Shown: positions 12,601 to 24,836, counted from the first letter of the stretch. The stretch: 64,000 bases of DNA from Lunularia cruciata (GCA_948567375.1 OX419760.1:32798001-32862000); one strand, 5' to 3'. The notes: a model not told the origin generated them from the sequence alone. A program made the numbers and translations.

Positions 12601-13800
12601 CCGGCCCGAGTAGGGAGAGAGGGATTTCCGACAAGAGCAAGGATCTACCTTTCTCTTGTCAAATTTCTTGGCCCCTAGTGGAACAGCACGTGGATAACAC
12701 CACAACTGGTCGACAAACCAATTTGAAGCGACAACAGACCGAAAATCTACAGCTGTGGGCGAATTTTTCATATCCATAGAGGAGGAAGAAGAAGAAACAT
12801 CCCTTTTCAGAGTGGATATTTGAGCCTGGAGTGTAGCGGACTACAAAGAGATTTCCAATCTCCACCTCGGTGGACCTTGGGGCTTTACAGCAGCTGGTGC
12901 TGAAGTCAATCTCAGATATGTATCTTCGACCGAATCTGAGCTCTCCATCCTCGGAGTTCCATCAGCTTGGTGACAACAAACTTACACCCGTGTCACAAAC
13001 TTGCGACACACGGATCTGACTGCTGTTGTTGGAGGTATGTACCGGAAACACATCCTGGGGACGCACACGAGGTTGATCCACAGTGGACGGAGCCTCCTTA
13101 CCATAAGTTGACTGGTTGGGCCGGCTGGATCATTCATTCATTCAGTCCTTGCCCACCCTGTATTCCAGAAACAACAGCTGACGTTCATGACCTTTTTCCA
13201 TGTCTCTGCTAGATTTACTTTGTTCTACTATTCATTACAGGGGTGGCTTACTCTTCTTCGTCACCACAATCTCATGCTCCTGCTCATACCTTTTCCATAC
13301 CACCTTTTCCTCCATGTGGCGCCCCTTACTGGCCTTGCAACTCTGAACCAGTTCAAACTCCATGCCCTCCCTTAGCTATGGTGGTGACCTGATTCCCTTT
13401 TCAGAACATCTCGTACAGTCCGTCAGTTTTGCTACAGTTTTCTTCCTGCCACCATATCATCAAACTAGCAGACTCACTCCATACTTTACGACTCCTCTCT
13501 TCTCTCTCTCTTCCATTATTTCGTTTCGTTTGTGGTTTATGATAATGGAGCAACTCAATGGCCGCCATGAAATCCATGGCACGAGGATTTGCATTCGCAT
13601 GCGGAACGAGGAAGTTCGAGGGAACGAAGGTTCACTTAATTCCGGCTAAGATACAACAACGTCGTCATTGATTCATCATTGGTACCATGAATCCAACCAT
13701 TTGCGAGTAGCTTTACCATCATAGTTGTGGCTCCTTACATAGCCCACAATAACATACAGGATGGCAGAACGTCCATGAAGGAAAAGCTACTATTGTACTT

Positions 13801-15394
13801 TTGATGTCCGTTTTTTTACAGATAATAAAGCTAATAGTAAGGTCCGGTGATATTCTAATTCCTCTTGCTTAGATATGTCAAGTGTAAAACTTCGTCTGAT
13901 TTTGTAAGCTTCTATGAAGATCTTTCGTGTTTTATTGGTTTAATGCAAAACTTTGTACGCTTCTTTATTAAAAAAATTAATCCTTAGAAGAAAAACCTAA
14001 ACTTAGATTACTCGACTTCCTCCTGAAAGAAGTTCTTACTATACGCATATAAATGATCAATATGGGTTCATACAATAAGAATATTCAATAGTGAATCTCA
14101 TCGATATATCCTTATTCATTAGTTCATTACCAATTTATCTCATTTATTTGTGTCAGTTGATTTATATTTTAGAGTTTTTAAGCATACGAGGAGACAACAC
14201 GGAACAAGATTAATTAAGTATCAGGAAAACTATGATCTTCTTTCCTTCTTCTAACGGGGTAAATTCAAATATATCCTACACTAGCTATAGTGAATAATTG
14301 TATAGAAAAACTTTTTACTATATTTAGAGTGCTCTTGATCAGGAAATAAATTTTTCTAAAAGAGAGTTGGTTCTGCAAACTATATTCCTCTTATGGGGTG
14401 CATTGAAATATATCCTACACTAGCTAGAGTGAAAGGCTATATAAAAGAAAGAGTCTTATGAAATTTAATGTGCTCTTGATCAGGAAATAACATATTGTCA
14501 ATGAGAGCTGGTTCTGCAAATTATTTTTTATCGAACAATATAAATGAAGAAACTAATATCTCTAGCTGTGAATTGAAGTGGATGTGGTGTAAATACATCT
14601 TAGAGGAATATGATTATTTTCGTTGCTATAATTGAAACATATTATGGTGTTTGATATCCAATGGTCAGTATACATAATAAAACACATGAAGTGTTGCAGA
14701 AGTTGTACCCCTTTGGTTTGCTTTTACTTGTTATTGTAAATATAAAAGATTAGACAAGATATAGGAGGATTACATTTTTTTCTCAGTAAATATGCAAAGT
14801 CATTTAATATAAATATTTAATTTAGGTAAATATTTTCTATATTCTATAACCATTAAGAAAAATTAGATCTAACTCAAATAGATAATTGGTCAAGCTAGAT
14901 CATGATAGGGAGTTTTTATTTGGTCTAATATTCCCAGATAAATACTATATTTCTATATTTTAACTTCTAATCATTTATAAAAATTTAAAATGTATATCTA
15001 TATCATATGTATCAGTGTCAAGTTCTTTTTATCTATATTTAATTTAAAAAATCAATATCTTTGATGGTTTTGTGGAATATATTCTTGATATATGAAATTG
15101 TACATAATATAAAAATAAAGGAGGAGAGATAATATTTTAACAAGAGATTATATTAAACAATTTTCACACATGAATACTTTCAATTTTATATTTATAAGAA
15201 GTGTTCATAATTGCTAAGGTGTAAGCTCAAGGAATGAAAATATCTTTGAGCTTTCTACATCCCTTCACATTTGCTATAAAGTTATGTGCTTGTGTATCTT
15301 TGCTACAAACAATAATATGGGCCAAAATTTTTATTTCCAGATGTTGCATATCTAGAGCATCAAGTATTATCACCAACCATTCTTAGAGAAGGAT
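13801..15394. other. AT-rich sequence, no gene seen
   Basis: CpG-poor and AT-rich, without usable open frames. It contains a two-copy direct repeat at 14256-14520 (listed). Nothing else recognisable up to the solo LTR. Confidence 0.55.
14256..14520. repeat. two-copy tandem repeat, period about 139 bp
   Basis: Unit 1 (14256-14379) and unit 2 (14395-14520) share, in the same order, ATATATCCTACACTAGCT, GTGCTCTTGATCAGGAAATAA and GGTTCTGCAAA, with diverged sequence between. It is a local duplication of unknown origin. Confidence 0.75.
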
Positions 15395-15944
15395 TGTAAT
15401 ACTCCGAGGGCCAGAGAACTCTCCAAGAGAGTTACAAGAGAGAAAACACAAGTTTCACACTCAATCTCTTTATGCTCCAAAGGAGCACCTTCTCTTTATT
15501 ATATAGCAAAGAGGACACTCTCAAAGGAAGCTCCACCCTTGGATTAGTTTTTTGGATGGGTGACATGTCAATCCTTGTCCTATCTAGTTGGTCCAAAGGG
15601 AATATTTAGGGAATATTCCTATAGGGAGCTCAGAATAGTGTGGATGAGGTACCATTAGAAAGGTCTTGATGAGATGATTCATAGGGGAGAGAAGGTAGGA
15701 TTTCAGTTCAAAGGGGGGGGGGGGGGGTATTTTCATTTTTGAGGCCTGATTCATCCATTTAGGCCTCCAAAATTGGCTCTAAAGTTTTCATGCTATTTTC
15801 AACTTCTGCACTATTAGTAGAAGTACTCTTTTGGTGACACCTCTCTTTGATCTACCTAGCCCATTGTACACAACATCCTTCTAGATGTTACCAAACCAAT
15901 TTTCACCTCTAGATAATATGTCTAGCTGCTTGTATTACAAGGAT
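15390..15944 (-). mobile_element. solo LTR of the element-1 chromovirus family, inverted, with target duplication
   Basis: Bases 15395-15939 are a reverse-complement LTR that starts TGTAATACTCC and ends TTGTATTACA, the same termini as the LTRs of the element at 19485-26066. It is flanked by a perfect 5-bp target duplication, AGGAT (15390-15394 and 15940-15944), so it is a genuine insertion reduced to a solo LTR by LTR-LTR recombination. It is about 545 bp against about 725 bp for element 1, so it is a shorter variant or deleted copy. A 15-G run lies inside it. Confidence 0.9.
15713..15727. repeat. 15-base G run inside the solo LTR
   Basis: An uninterrupted G homopolymer at the place where the other LTR copies have a short C/G tract. 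Such a run is prone to length error in replication and sequencing. Confidence 0.85.
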
Positions 15945-18900
15945 GCTCCAAGATGAAAGAGTTGAAGAAGGATCTTGTAGCCAAGATAGTGGAGTCAATC
16001 TTGGAAAAGAAAAAATATCACTTATAAAGATAATTTCTAGATTGCCTAGACAACAAAATATAGATAGTTTTACAAAATGCAAAAAAATTATTCAGCATAT
16101 AAGAGAGAGGCAATGTAGAGAATAAGAAGATTAAGGAAGCAAGATGAGATGATGTGGTCCTAATAGTAAGCACCTCAAGGAATAACTTAGGAGAAGAAGG
16201 TTTTTATGCTTATCCTTGTGGTGTCCAAGGACCTCACACTTGACAATATCTAAGTTATTACTTGTAAGCAATTGGGAAGAAGGAATAAAGATATATCCTC
16301 TTTACTACATTTAAGAAGGAAATAAATATGATAAATAAATTAAGGGATGAATAAATATTATTTCATCTTCATAAATTATCATTGAAAATTTACTTAAGTC
16401 ATTCATTGCATTATTATCATCATTTTATTATTGTTTTTATAACCTAAAAATAAATTTTATTGATGATATTTTTACTTTATATTTTCCAAGATGACAAGAA
16501 TATCAAGAAGAAGCTAATAGATGCTAAACCAAATGCCCAAGGTAGAAAGCCAAAAGAGAAAGAGACATATTCTTGTTTAGTTTGATCTTGCTTGTTGGGA
16601 TCTCATTTTCTATTTCTTTCATTTTATGGTGTGCATAAAAGGGAATGTGGAATTTTGGATAAACCTACCAAGTAGTAGTAGATACACCCATTTTAAACAA
16701 GTGTCACTATAACTAACATGGAGAAAATTTTGGATGCACATACCAAGGAGGAATGCATCTATTTAAAACAACTATCACTATATTTAATAGTGAAGGTCAA
16801 ATGAGCTAAACTTTATCAACATCTTTGACTTGGCTACAGTTGTGTGTTTATTATATATATATAAAATTTATATGCTACACTCCTACCTCTGAAATTCAAT
16901 TCTATGTGTAACAAAGCTTGCATTTGGTAGCTCATAATCTTAGCAGAAAATTGCATTAAATTGATAGTTTATAAACTTCACATTGCATTATGCTAAAAAG
17001 ACCTAATATGAGTGCTAGTACCAACTAGCACTAACTCTACCTAGTATGGTGTCAGGCTGCTCTTCAATCTTAGTAGTTCCTATGTTTGTTGTTGGATTAG
17101 ACCCAATAGTTTTTCAAAAGTATGAGCATGTAAGTTAAGACTTAATGTAGATTTTTTGGTCCTTTAGACTACTTGTACAATGATTTATCCATCTAGTGGC
17201 TCAAATATCCAAGAAATCCAACTAGATCTAGCTTTCATTTTATTGCATTCATGGTTCTTGGTCCATGGATCATGGTTTGGTTAGAATGGCATCACAACTT
17301 AGTATCAAGTCTAAGAATGTATCACCTTTGGACCCTCATTATATTTTATGCTAGTGTACCACCACTAATGGTAATTCCATAATCTATCTTAACTGCTCAG
17401 ATCAACTCACCAAGTTTTCTCAGTGTAGATTGGATTTTAAAAAAACGTGGGAGACCATCTCCTTAATGCATAGCTTTTGGACTACCCAAAGCCTCTTTCT
17501 TCTTTTGGCATCCCAAAATTATATCCCAACCAAAAATAAAATCTAAGTTTCAAGAACTTCTACTCATAAGCTTCAGTCAAACTTAGACTTATTGGCATGC
17601 TCTTCTTAAGGACCTTCCAATAATTATTGATATTACTTAGTTTAAACACAAAGTGCTTTACATATTACCCCAAATGTACTTATGTCTCGTTTTGGAGATA
17701 TGGAACTAAAGTCGAAGTTTGAAACACCAAGACTTAATATGTGTACCAACTCTTATAAATCTCTCAATACCTATGTGATTGGTCTTGGTCTTATTGGAAG
17801 TTTCTTGACAGAATTTTTTACTAATTTTGATCAATCAGAGGATACATCATCAAATATGAGGCTAACCTCTTCAACTTGAAACATTTCTCATTTGGCTAAT
17901 TTGTGCTAAATGCCATAAATCCTTGGTTAATCAAAGACCCATGCTCTTTATCTTTTTAGAATCATCTTTATAAGGGCTTCTTAAAATAATAAAGGTTATA
18001 GAAAATACCATTATAATCCATTATTTATGTGTCCAAAAATATAGATAATCTAATGTGATAATGTAATATTGACCAAATGATATAATGGTAAGTAACAATT
18101 TAATCTCTAGAGGATATGAGTAAAATAACTAGAATTATCTTATAGTTAATTTATTATTTCATATTTAACCTCTTGGGCAAGAACTACTCCCAGAAGAAGG
18201 TAGTGTCATCTCTATGGTGCATTACAGAAAATAGAAAATTAAAATAATCATTGTCATTTTTGGAAAAAAATTATATATCTTGATGAACTGGGTTTTATAA
18301 TTGGATTCAAGTTTAACTCTCTTTAAGAGGTTAGTAGAAGCTATTTTGTGGAAATTTAGAGTAAATAATAATATTTAATCATTTGAGTTTAGAAAGTAAG
18401 AGATGCTACAGGAGTTATGGGCCACCATATTAGATTAATGGATTAAAATTGTCAGGTTTTTCAACCATTAAAAAAATGTTCCAGACTTCATAGACCTCTT
18501 CAGTGACCGGTTGGATTGGCTCTTGTTTGGAACTACAAGTAAATTCTAAATTTATCTTGAAGGTGATGATCCACTCAACCCAAACTAGCCATGTCAGTAC
18601 AAAGACATCAACTCCAAAGGCTACATAGTACTTTTCATACAAGGTACAACTCTAAAGGCTTCTTCCCATTGGCAATTAGTCTTTGCCTTTGAATACAAAG
18701 GCACTAAAAAATGTAGTACTTTTAACACTATAGTTCATTTTTGACTTGTCAAGGCATAGCTTTGCTCCTTCAAAATCTCATGGATCACACATTTCAATCA
18801 AGTACAAATGTTTCTATACACTGAAGCACCTCTATTCCTTCTCTAAAATTCCTCACCCTACTTTGACAAAGGTAACCATCAATACTTGGAATTAAGGCAA

Positions 18901-19484
18901 TACTGATGAAGAGCTTTTGGCTCTTTTGATCCATTATAATTAAGGGAATGAATGAATATTTACACTGAGGCCATTACATTTTATACTCTTCCTACTCTAA
19001 CCTACAAAGATCTAATGGTTGAAGTACTTTGAAGATCTACTACCTTCATCTACTTTGTACATTTTAGGTTTGTCTTATCTTATCTTCTTACATGTTGGTT
19101 AATTAGGTGCCTTACATGTGTCAAGGAAGATATCAATTCTTCTCCAAAGACAACTTACAAAATTAGATCCTTTGGACTTACTACTCCAAAGGTTTCTACA
19201 ACTATGAATATCTACAACTACAAAGGTCTTTGGATTGCTTCCTACTCCAAAGAGCCTACAAGTATAAAGAACTTTTAGTGAAGTATCTTTGGTCCTAAGT
19301 TCTATTGCAAAGAATTACCTTTGCCCTTAAAGTTCCTAAGAAGGAGTTCAGTCTGCTCCTTGGAACCAACTATCTCTAATAAATAGGTATCATAAAACTC
19401 AATGAACTTCCTTTATATGTTCCCTAAATCTAATACTTAGTTCATTCATTCATCTTTGTATGTCTTGGACTCTAGCTTTTGGAC
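15945..19484. other. AT-rich sequence, no gene seen
   Basis: No convincing coding frame: the longest are 60-70 codons and unrelated to anything recognised. No LTR ends or target duplications were spotted. It may contain very old transposon debris, which could not be classified by eye. Confidence 0.5.
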
Positions 19485-20209
19485 TGTAATACCAAGAGCT
19501 AGCCATATGATCTAGATGTTAAATTTGGTTTGGTAACATCTAGAATGATGTTATACATGATGGTCAAAATAGATAAGATAGAAGTATCATCAAAAGAGTA
19601 CTTCTACTAATACCGAAATAGACTTGAGAACCTTAGAACCAATAGCTGGACATATGATTTAAAGGTGAGAATTAGTTTGGTAACATCTGGAAGGATGTTA
19701 CACATGATGGACTAAACAGATCAAAAAGAGGTATCACCAAAAAGGGACTTCTACTAATAGAGTAGGAACCAAAATATGCTTGAAATCTTTGAAGGCAATT
19801 TCGGAGGCCTAAATGGATGAATTAGGCCTTGAAAATGTGTAGATTCCTCCCCAATGGAGGAAATGTTGGCCTTCCCTCCCCCTTGCTTTGTCTCATCGAG
19901 AGCTTTCCAACGGTACCTTACGTGATTCTGAGATTCATATAGGAAGATTCCCTAAAAGATTCCCTTCGGTCAAAGCTTGTTTGACCAACCAGATAGGACC
20001 TAGACCGGACATGTCACACATCCAAGTAAATAATACAAGGGTGGAACGTGCTGACATGTCACCTATCTATGTCCTTAATCCTATGGTGGAGCTTCCTTGG
20101 AGAAGATCCTCTTTGGCTATATAATAAAGAGAAGGTGCTCCCTTGGGGCATCAATTGTTTGAGTGTGCAATCTGTGTTTTCTCTCTTCTCTTGTCCTTGG
20201 AGTATTACA
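19485..20209 (+). repeat. 5' LTR of element 1
   Basis: Runs from TGTAATACC to AGTATTACA (TG...CA ends with short inverted termini), 725 bp. The directly following base and TGGTATCAGAGC primer site fix the right end. The U3 G-box core seen in the 3' LTR is TACGTG here (19919-19924), a single C-to-T change. Confidence 0.93.
20118..20124 (+). promoter_or_regulatory. TATA box of 5' LTR
   Basis: TATATAA about 90 bases before the LTR end, the usual place for the U3/R promoter of an LTR retrotransposon. The same motif is at about 25976 in the 3' LTR. Confidence 0.6.
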
Positions 20210-20210
20210 A

Positions 20211-20223
20211 TGGTATCAGAGCA
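20211..20223 (+). other. primer-binding site, initiator tRNA-Met type
   Basis: TGGTATCAGAGCA lies one base after the LTR end and is complementary to the 3' end of plant initiator tRNA-Met. This is the usual minus-strand primer of Ty3/gypsy and many copia elements. Confidence 0.9.
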
Positions 20224-20349
20224 AGTGTTTTAGTCCAAGAGAGTGGATCACCCCTCTTGGAATATCACGAACTACTAAAACTGAGTAATTGGAGGTGGAG
20301 AACATAAAGTAGTTGCTAGACTTAGGAAGGACTTTAGAGAGCGGATGGG

Positions 20350-20779
20350 ATGGATGCACCGGGAGGCCAATTTCCCGCACCTAGCTTTCCATTCTCAAAC
20401 CCATTCCACATCAAGGTTATGTACATCCAGCGTGAGCAGATGAGGGTATTGCTAGTTTATCACTTTGGTGCAGAATTCATGGACAGAGTGATGAACTCAC
20501 CAAACCCGGTGATTCTACTTGTGGTGATATATGACAGAGAGTGGGATTTGACAATCTACATTCTATTATGATAAAATGGATATGAATGTCCCAAATCCTC
20601 TCCCTTTCAACACTCAAGTAGAAATCCGTTATGTAGTGAGGCCAAAAGTGATGTTTAGAGATTTTGTGGTTAGGAATTTTGGTGAGGAGTATTATCAACA
20701 AGTGATAGCTTCTGAGGTCCGAGTGGTAGTTCCAATAGTTTGTGTGCTTTCCAAAGTGATTATATTGACTCTGTATTGA
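20350..20779 (+). pseudogene. pre-gag reading frame of element 1, two similar modules, frameshifted
   Basis: Two open frames precede gag: 20350-20571 (from MDAPGGQFPAP) and 20576-20779 (from MDMNVPNPLPF). They lie in different frames and probably were one ORF before a frameshift near 20570. Each has a similar block: PF...I, then about 18 residues, then FG.E[FY]...V..S (HFGAEFMDRVMNS and NFGEEYYQQVIAS). The first block recurs, decayed, at the same position in element D (about 42215-42335), so it belongs to these chromoviruses and is not random. The second block faintly resembles an SPFH/prohibitin-type domain; this is a weak resemblance only. Role unknown. Confidence 0.55.
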
Positions 20780-20794
20780 AGTAGACATTAGCAA

Positions 20795-21900
20795 TTGAGT
20801 GTTGCAAGAACCATGGATCCGCAATTACAAGAGTTGGTGCAAGGAATGCAAGGGATGTTGAATGAATTTCAAGAGATTAAGATGACCATGGAGACATTAC
20901 AAAGTCAAGTGCAGATCCTCAGGAACGATCAAGTCATGCAAGAAGAAGAGCCATCTCAAAACCCAGTACCTACGACTGAAGTACTTGGAGAGGCATCCGT
21001 GCCTACGAACCCTATCAACGATGAAGCCACATTGCTACTCTGGATGAAGAAGACCTGCAACATTGAGCCTTACAAGGGGCAGCGTTCGATGGGAGTAGTG
21101 GAAAATTGGATCTCAAGAATGAATCAATATTTTCGATTGTTTTCAACAGAGATCACAGAGCATGCTACAAGCGTGTTTGCATGTGGGTTCTTGACCGATA
21201 AAGCCCTCACATGTTATGATGCTTGGGAACGATCCATGCTAGCAGAGAGAAGGGAGGTCACATGGACAACAATGCAAGAAGGACTACTAAAGAATTTCCA
21301 ATCTATGGATTCTGTGCAAATGGATCAAACTTGACTATGGGGATTGAGACAAAAGAATAACATATAAGAGTATGTCGAGGCATTTCTAGATCTACAAGTT
21401 TCAATTACCGACATGAGTCCAACAGAGGCTCTCGACAGTTTCAAACGAGGGTTGAAAGAGCGGATTCACCAAGAAGTCATGGTGCAAAATCCTCGCACGG
21501 TATTTGGAGCCATTGCTTGTGCGCAGAGAATAGAAAGAGCATTAGGTGGAGGTGAAGGAGTAGCTCCACCTCAACATTGTTGGGCAGAAATGCCACACAT
21601 AGGTGGACCAGTACCGATAGAATTGGGCAACCTTTGATTCCGGGATTGAGGAGCACGGCCGCTTCAAGGGGAGCGAGGACAAGTAGAAGAATGAACGATG
21701 GAGTCCCACGAGGAGAAGGGACTCAAGGAGAACAACGCCGTTGTTACAATTGTGGCCATATTGGGCACATATCTACCAACTATTGCACTCATTTCCCTAG
21801 AGGCCTTCGGCCTTCGTTCAGGCAATGTTTGAACAACATGGAGAGGCACATTGAAGAGGAGGAGGTGGAAATCACTTTGGAAAACAAAGATCGCCAGTAA
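20795..21900 (+). pseudogene. gag of element 1, broken
   Basis: Starts with a coiled-coil-like N-terminus (MDPQLQELVQGMQGMLNEF), continues through a typical retrotransposon gag core (WISRMNQYFRLF...W...M.EGLLKNF), and ends with a zinc knuckle CYNCGHIGHISTNYC at about 21746-21790. Two in-frame stops (21332-21334 TGA and 21359-21367 region TAA) split the core, and the knuckle is in a shifted frame after about 21630. The knuckle has five residues between His and the last Cys instead of the canonical four. The product would be the capsid/nucleocapsid precursor. Confidence 0.85.
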
Positions 21901-21995
21901 ATGTACCTAGCAGCCTTATTGGCTCAATAAGGAAGTAGAGAAGCAAGGGAAGGAAGAAGAATAATGCGCAAAGATCCCGAAAGGCAACCTCACAA

Positions 21996-24836
21996 TTGAT
22001 TGTCGTGAATGGAATCCTAGAAGGTAATCAAGTGAGAGTATTAATAGATCCAAGAGCAATAGAGAATTTCTTGTCTCGCTCTATTGCAATAAGATTGGGA
22101 ATGGATCTAAAGAGAGATGGAAGTGAAGAAGTAGAGTTACCAAATGGGCAAACAGAGAGGATTGAATCATTACTTAGACGGGTAACCCTCTTTGTAGGAG
22201 AATATCAAGAAGCAATTGAGTGGCAAGTGATACAGTTAGCTCGTTATGATGCAATTTTAGGCATGCCATGTATGGAGCAGTACAACCCTATGGTAGATTG
22301 GAGGAAGAAAGTAGTGAGAACCCACCAATGGTCAATCATTTGGGTTAAAGAAAAATCACTCAGGAAAAAAATACCTCTATATGTCGTAGGGATGGCAATT
22401 GTATGTAAGACCGATAGATGTTTTATGGGTCTAATAAGAGAAGTCCAGAGTGCACAACTTGATGGACAAATTCCTGAGAAATTGAAGGATGTGATGGATG
22501 AGTTTCAAGATGTCTTTCCCGATGATCTACCCTCAGGATTACCACCAAAAAGGCAAGTAGATCACAAAATTGAGACACTTCCGGGGAAGACGCCTCCTTG
22601 TAAGGCCCCATATTGCCTATCACCTCATGAGTTGGAGGAGTGTAAGACTCAAATTGAGGAGATGCTGCAGAAAGGGTTCATCCAACCTAGCGTATCACCA
22701 TATGGGGCTCTTGTCTTGTTTTTGAAGAAGAAGGATGGTACAATGCGCATGTGCATTGACTATCGAGGTCTCAATCAACAAAAAATGAAGAACAAATACC
22801 CCTTACCTCGCATGGATGACCTGTTTGATCAACTCCATGGAGCAAGATACTTCACCAAACTGGACTTGCGGAGTGGTTACAATCAAATCCAAATTGCAAA
22901 GGAGGATGTGTACAAAACTGCCTTTCGATCCAGGTATGGCCACTTTGAGTATCTTGTGATGCCTTTTGGCCTCACCAATGCAGTTGCCACTTTCATGAGT
23001 CTAATGAATGACATATTTCGTCCATACTTGGATAAGTCTGTTATCATCTTCTTGGATGATATCTTAGTATACAGTAGCATGATGACAGAACACAAACAAC
23101 ATCTACGAGAGGTCCTCCAGATTCTAAGACAAAATCAGTTGTACGCCAAAATCTCAAAGTGTGAGTTTGGCAAGTCTGAAGTAGACTACTTGGGGCATAG
23201 AGTAAGTGCAAAGGGCATTCAAGTATTGACAGATAAAATAGAGGTCATTCAAAAATGGAGTGCCCCAGAAGATCAGACTCAACTTAAGAGCTTCTTGGGG
23301 TTGATGGGATTCTATCGTAGATTTTTCAAGGACTTCTCCAAGGTTGCACAGCCTTTAACGACACTACTTGGCAAGGGGAAGAAGTAGACATGGAGAACTG
23401 CACAAGAGTTGGCCTTTCAAGAATTGAAGGCCGCCTTGCTACATGCACCAATCTTGAAGTGGTATGACCCAAAATGTCCAATCAAGTTGGCTATAGATGC
23501 ATCAGGCATAGCAATAGAAGCAGTCCTACAACAAGAGTGGCATGACGGATGACATCCAATTGCATATTTCTCTCGAAAGTTGTTACCGGCAGAATGCAAC
23601 TACCACACCACAGAACAAGAAGAGTTGGCCATTGTTCTAGCAACCAAGCATTGGAAGCACTACCTAGGCAAGAAGGCATGTGTAGTAGAGACAGACCACA
23701 AACCTCTAGTCTACCTCGAGACGTAGAAGGATCTATCTCGTCACCAAATTCAATGGGCAGAGTGGCGACAACGCTTCAACATGACAATCACCTACGTGGA
23801 AGGTAAGAAGCAACTTGCAGATGCATTCACCCGCATGCCAATGGCCAACAACTTGGTGGCAGAGGTTAAGATTAACCTTGAATTCTGGCAAGAGATTCTG
23901 GCTGCTACAAAAACTGATCCACAAATTGTAGAAGCACAATCATCCAAAGGTGTCACCAACACCCAAGGACTCACCTTTTGGAATGGCAGATTATGGATCC
24001 CAAATGTCCTAGAATTACGCACCACCATTCTAGCGGAATGTCATGATTTGGCCATTGTAGCTCATGTCGGAGTGGACAAGACCTTAGATGCAGTCAAGTG
24101 CCATTACTATTGGCCCAAGATGAGCAACAACGTGATGGACTATGTGCGTAGCTGCCTACTTTGTCAACAAAACAAAGCTTCTAATCAAGCTCCTGCAGGG
24201 TTCCTTCAACCTCTCCCCACTCCTACCCAACATTGGGAACAAGTGAGTATAGATCTTGTCTGTGAATTACCCAAGACCACCTTAGGGTTTGACTCCATTG
24301 TGGTCTTTGTGGACCGACTCAGCAAAATGATTCATGTACGCCCTACCACCAAGGAGGTGACCGCTCCACAACTGGCTCAATTATACTTAGATGTAGTCTT
24401 TGCTCACCATGGCTTGTCTAGAGTACTCATCACCGATAGAGGCACCCAATTCACCAATTTGTTTTGGCGAACACTCTTTGGTTTCTTCAAAACCAAGTTG
24501 GCCATGTCCATAGCTTACCACCCACAAAAAAATGGCCAAACAGAGCGGGCTAATTGCACAATTGAAGACATGTTATGCAACTTCACCTTAGAAGAGCAAG
24601 AGAGGTGGGACACCCTACTCCCGTTGGTAGAATTCGCTTACAACAATTCAGTGAATGCATCCATCCAAGTCACTCTGTTCTTCCTCATATATGGCGAGCA
24701 TCCCTTCACACCTTCTAGCTTGATGAAGATCCGTCCAGTGGTTACCAAGATCGATGCAATCAACACATTTGTTTCTAGAATCCAACAAGGTGTGGAGAGC
24801 GCCAAGCACAGATTACAGATTGCACAAAATCAATAG
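21996..24836 (+). pseudogene. pol of element 1: protease, RT, RNase H, integrase; single frame with stops
   Basis: One frame carries all domains in order. The protease region has IDPRA at about 22045 where an aspartic protease has D-S/T-G, so the catalytic site is lost. RT spans about 22500-23300 with [10 protein letters not shown] and FLDDILVYS (two catalytic Asp intact). RNase H spans about 23460-23850 (AIDASG, ETDHKPL, LADAFTR). The integrase HHCC finger is at about 24035-24170, and the catalytic core has Asp (SIDLV), Asp (ITDRGTQF) and Glu (GQTERAN, intact). In-frame stops: TAG 23385-23387, TGA 23550-23552, TAG 23724-23726, TAG 24834-24836. Most fit C-to-T changes at CAG or CGA codons. 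It is not translatable as a polyprotein. Confidence 0.93.

Larger units (their letters stand above)
9650..13800. other. CpG-rich low-repeat block, no recognisable gene (part 2)
   Basis: CpG-rich again. The longest open frame (plus, 10337-10795, 152 codons) owes its C-terminal poly-Leu segment to a (TTG)n microsatellite read in one frame and matches no family known to me. Other frames (11798-12103 plus, 12493-12777 minus, 13362-13649 plus) are equally anonymous. A hairpin at 9947-9966 and two microsatellites are listed separately. Confidence 0.5.
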
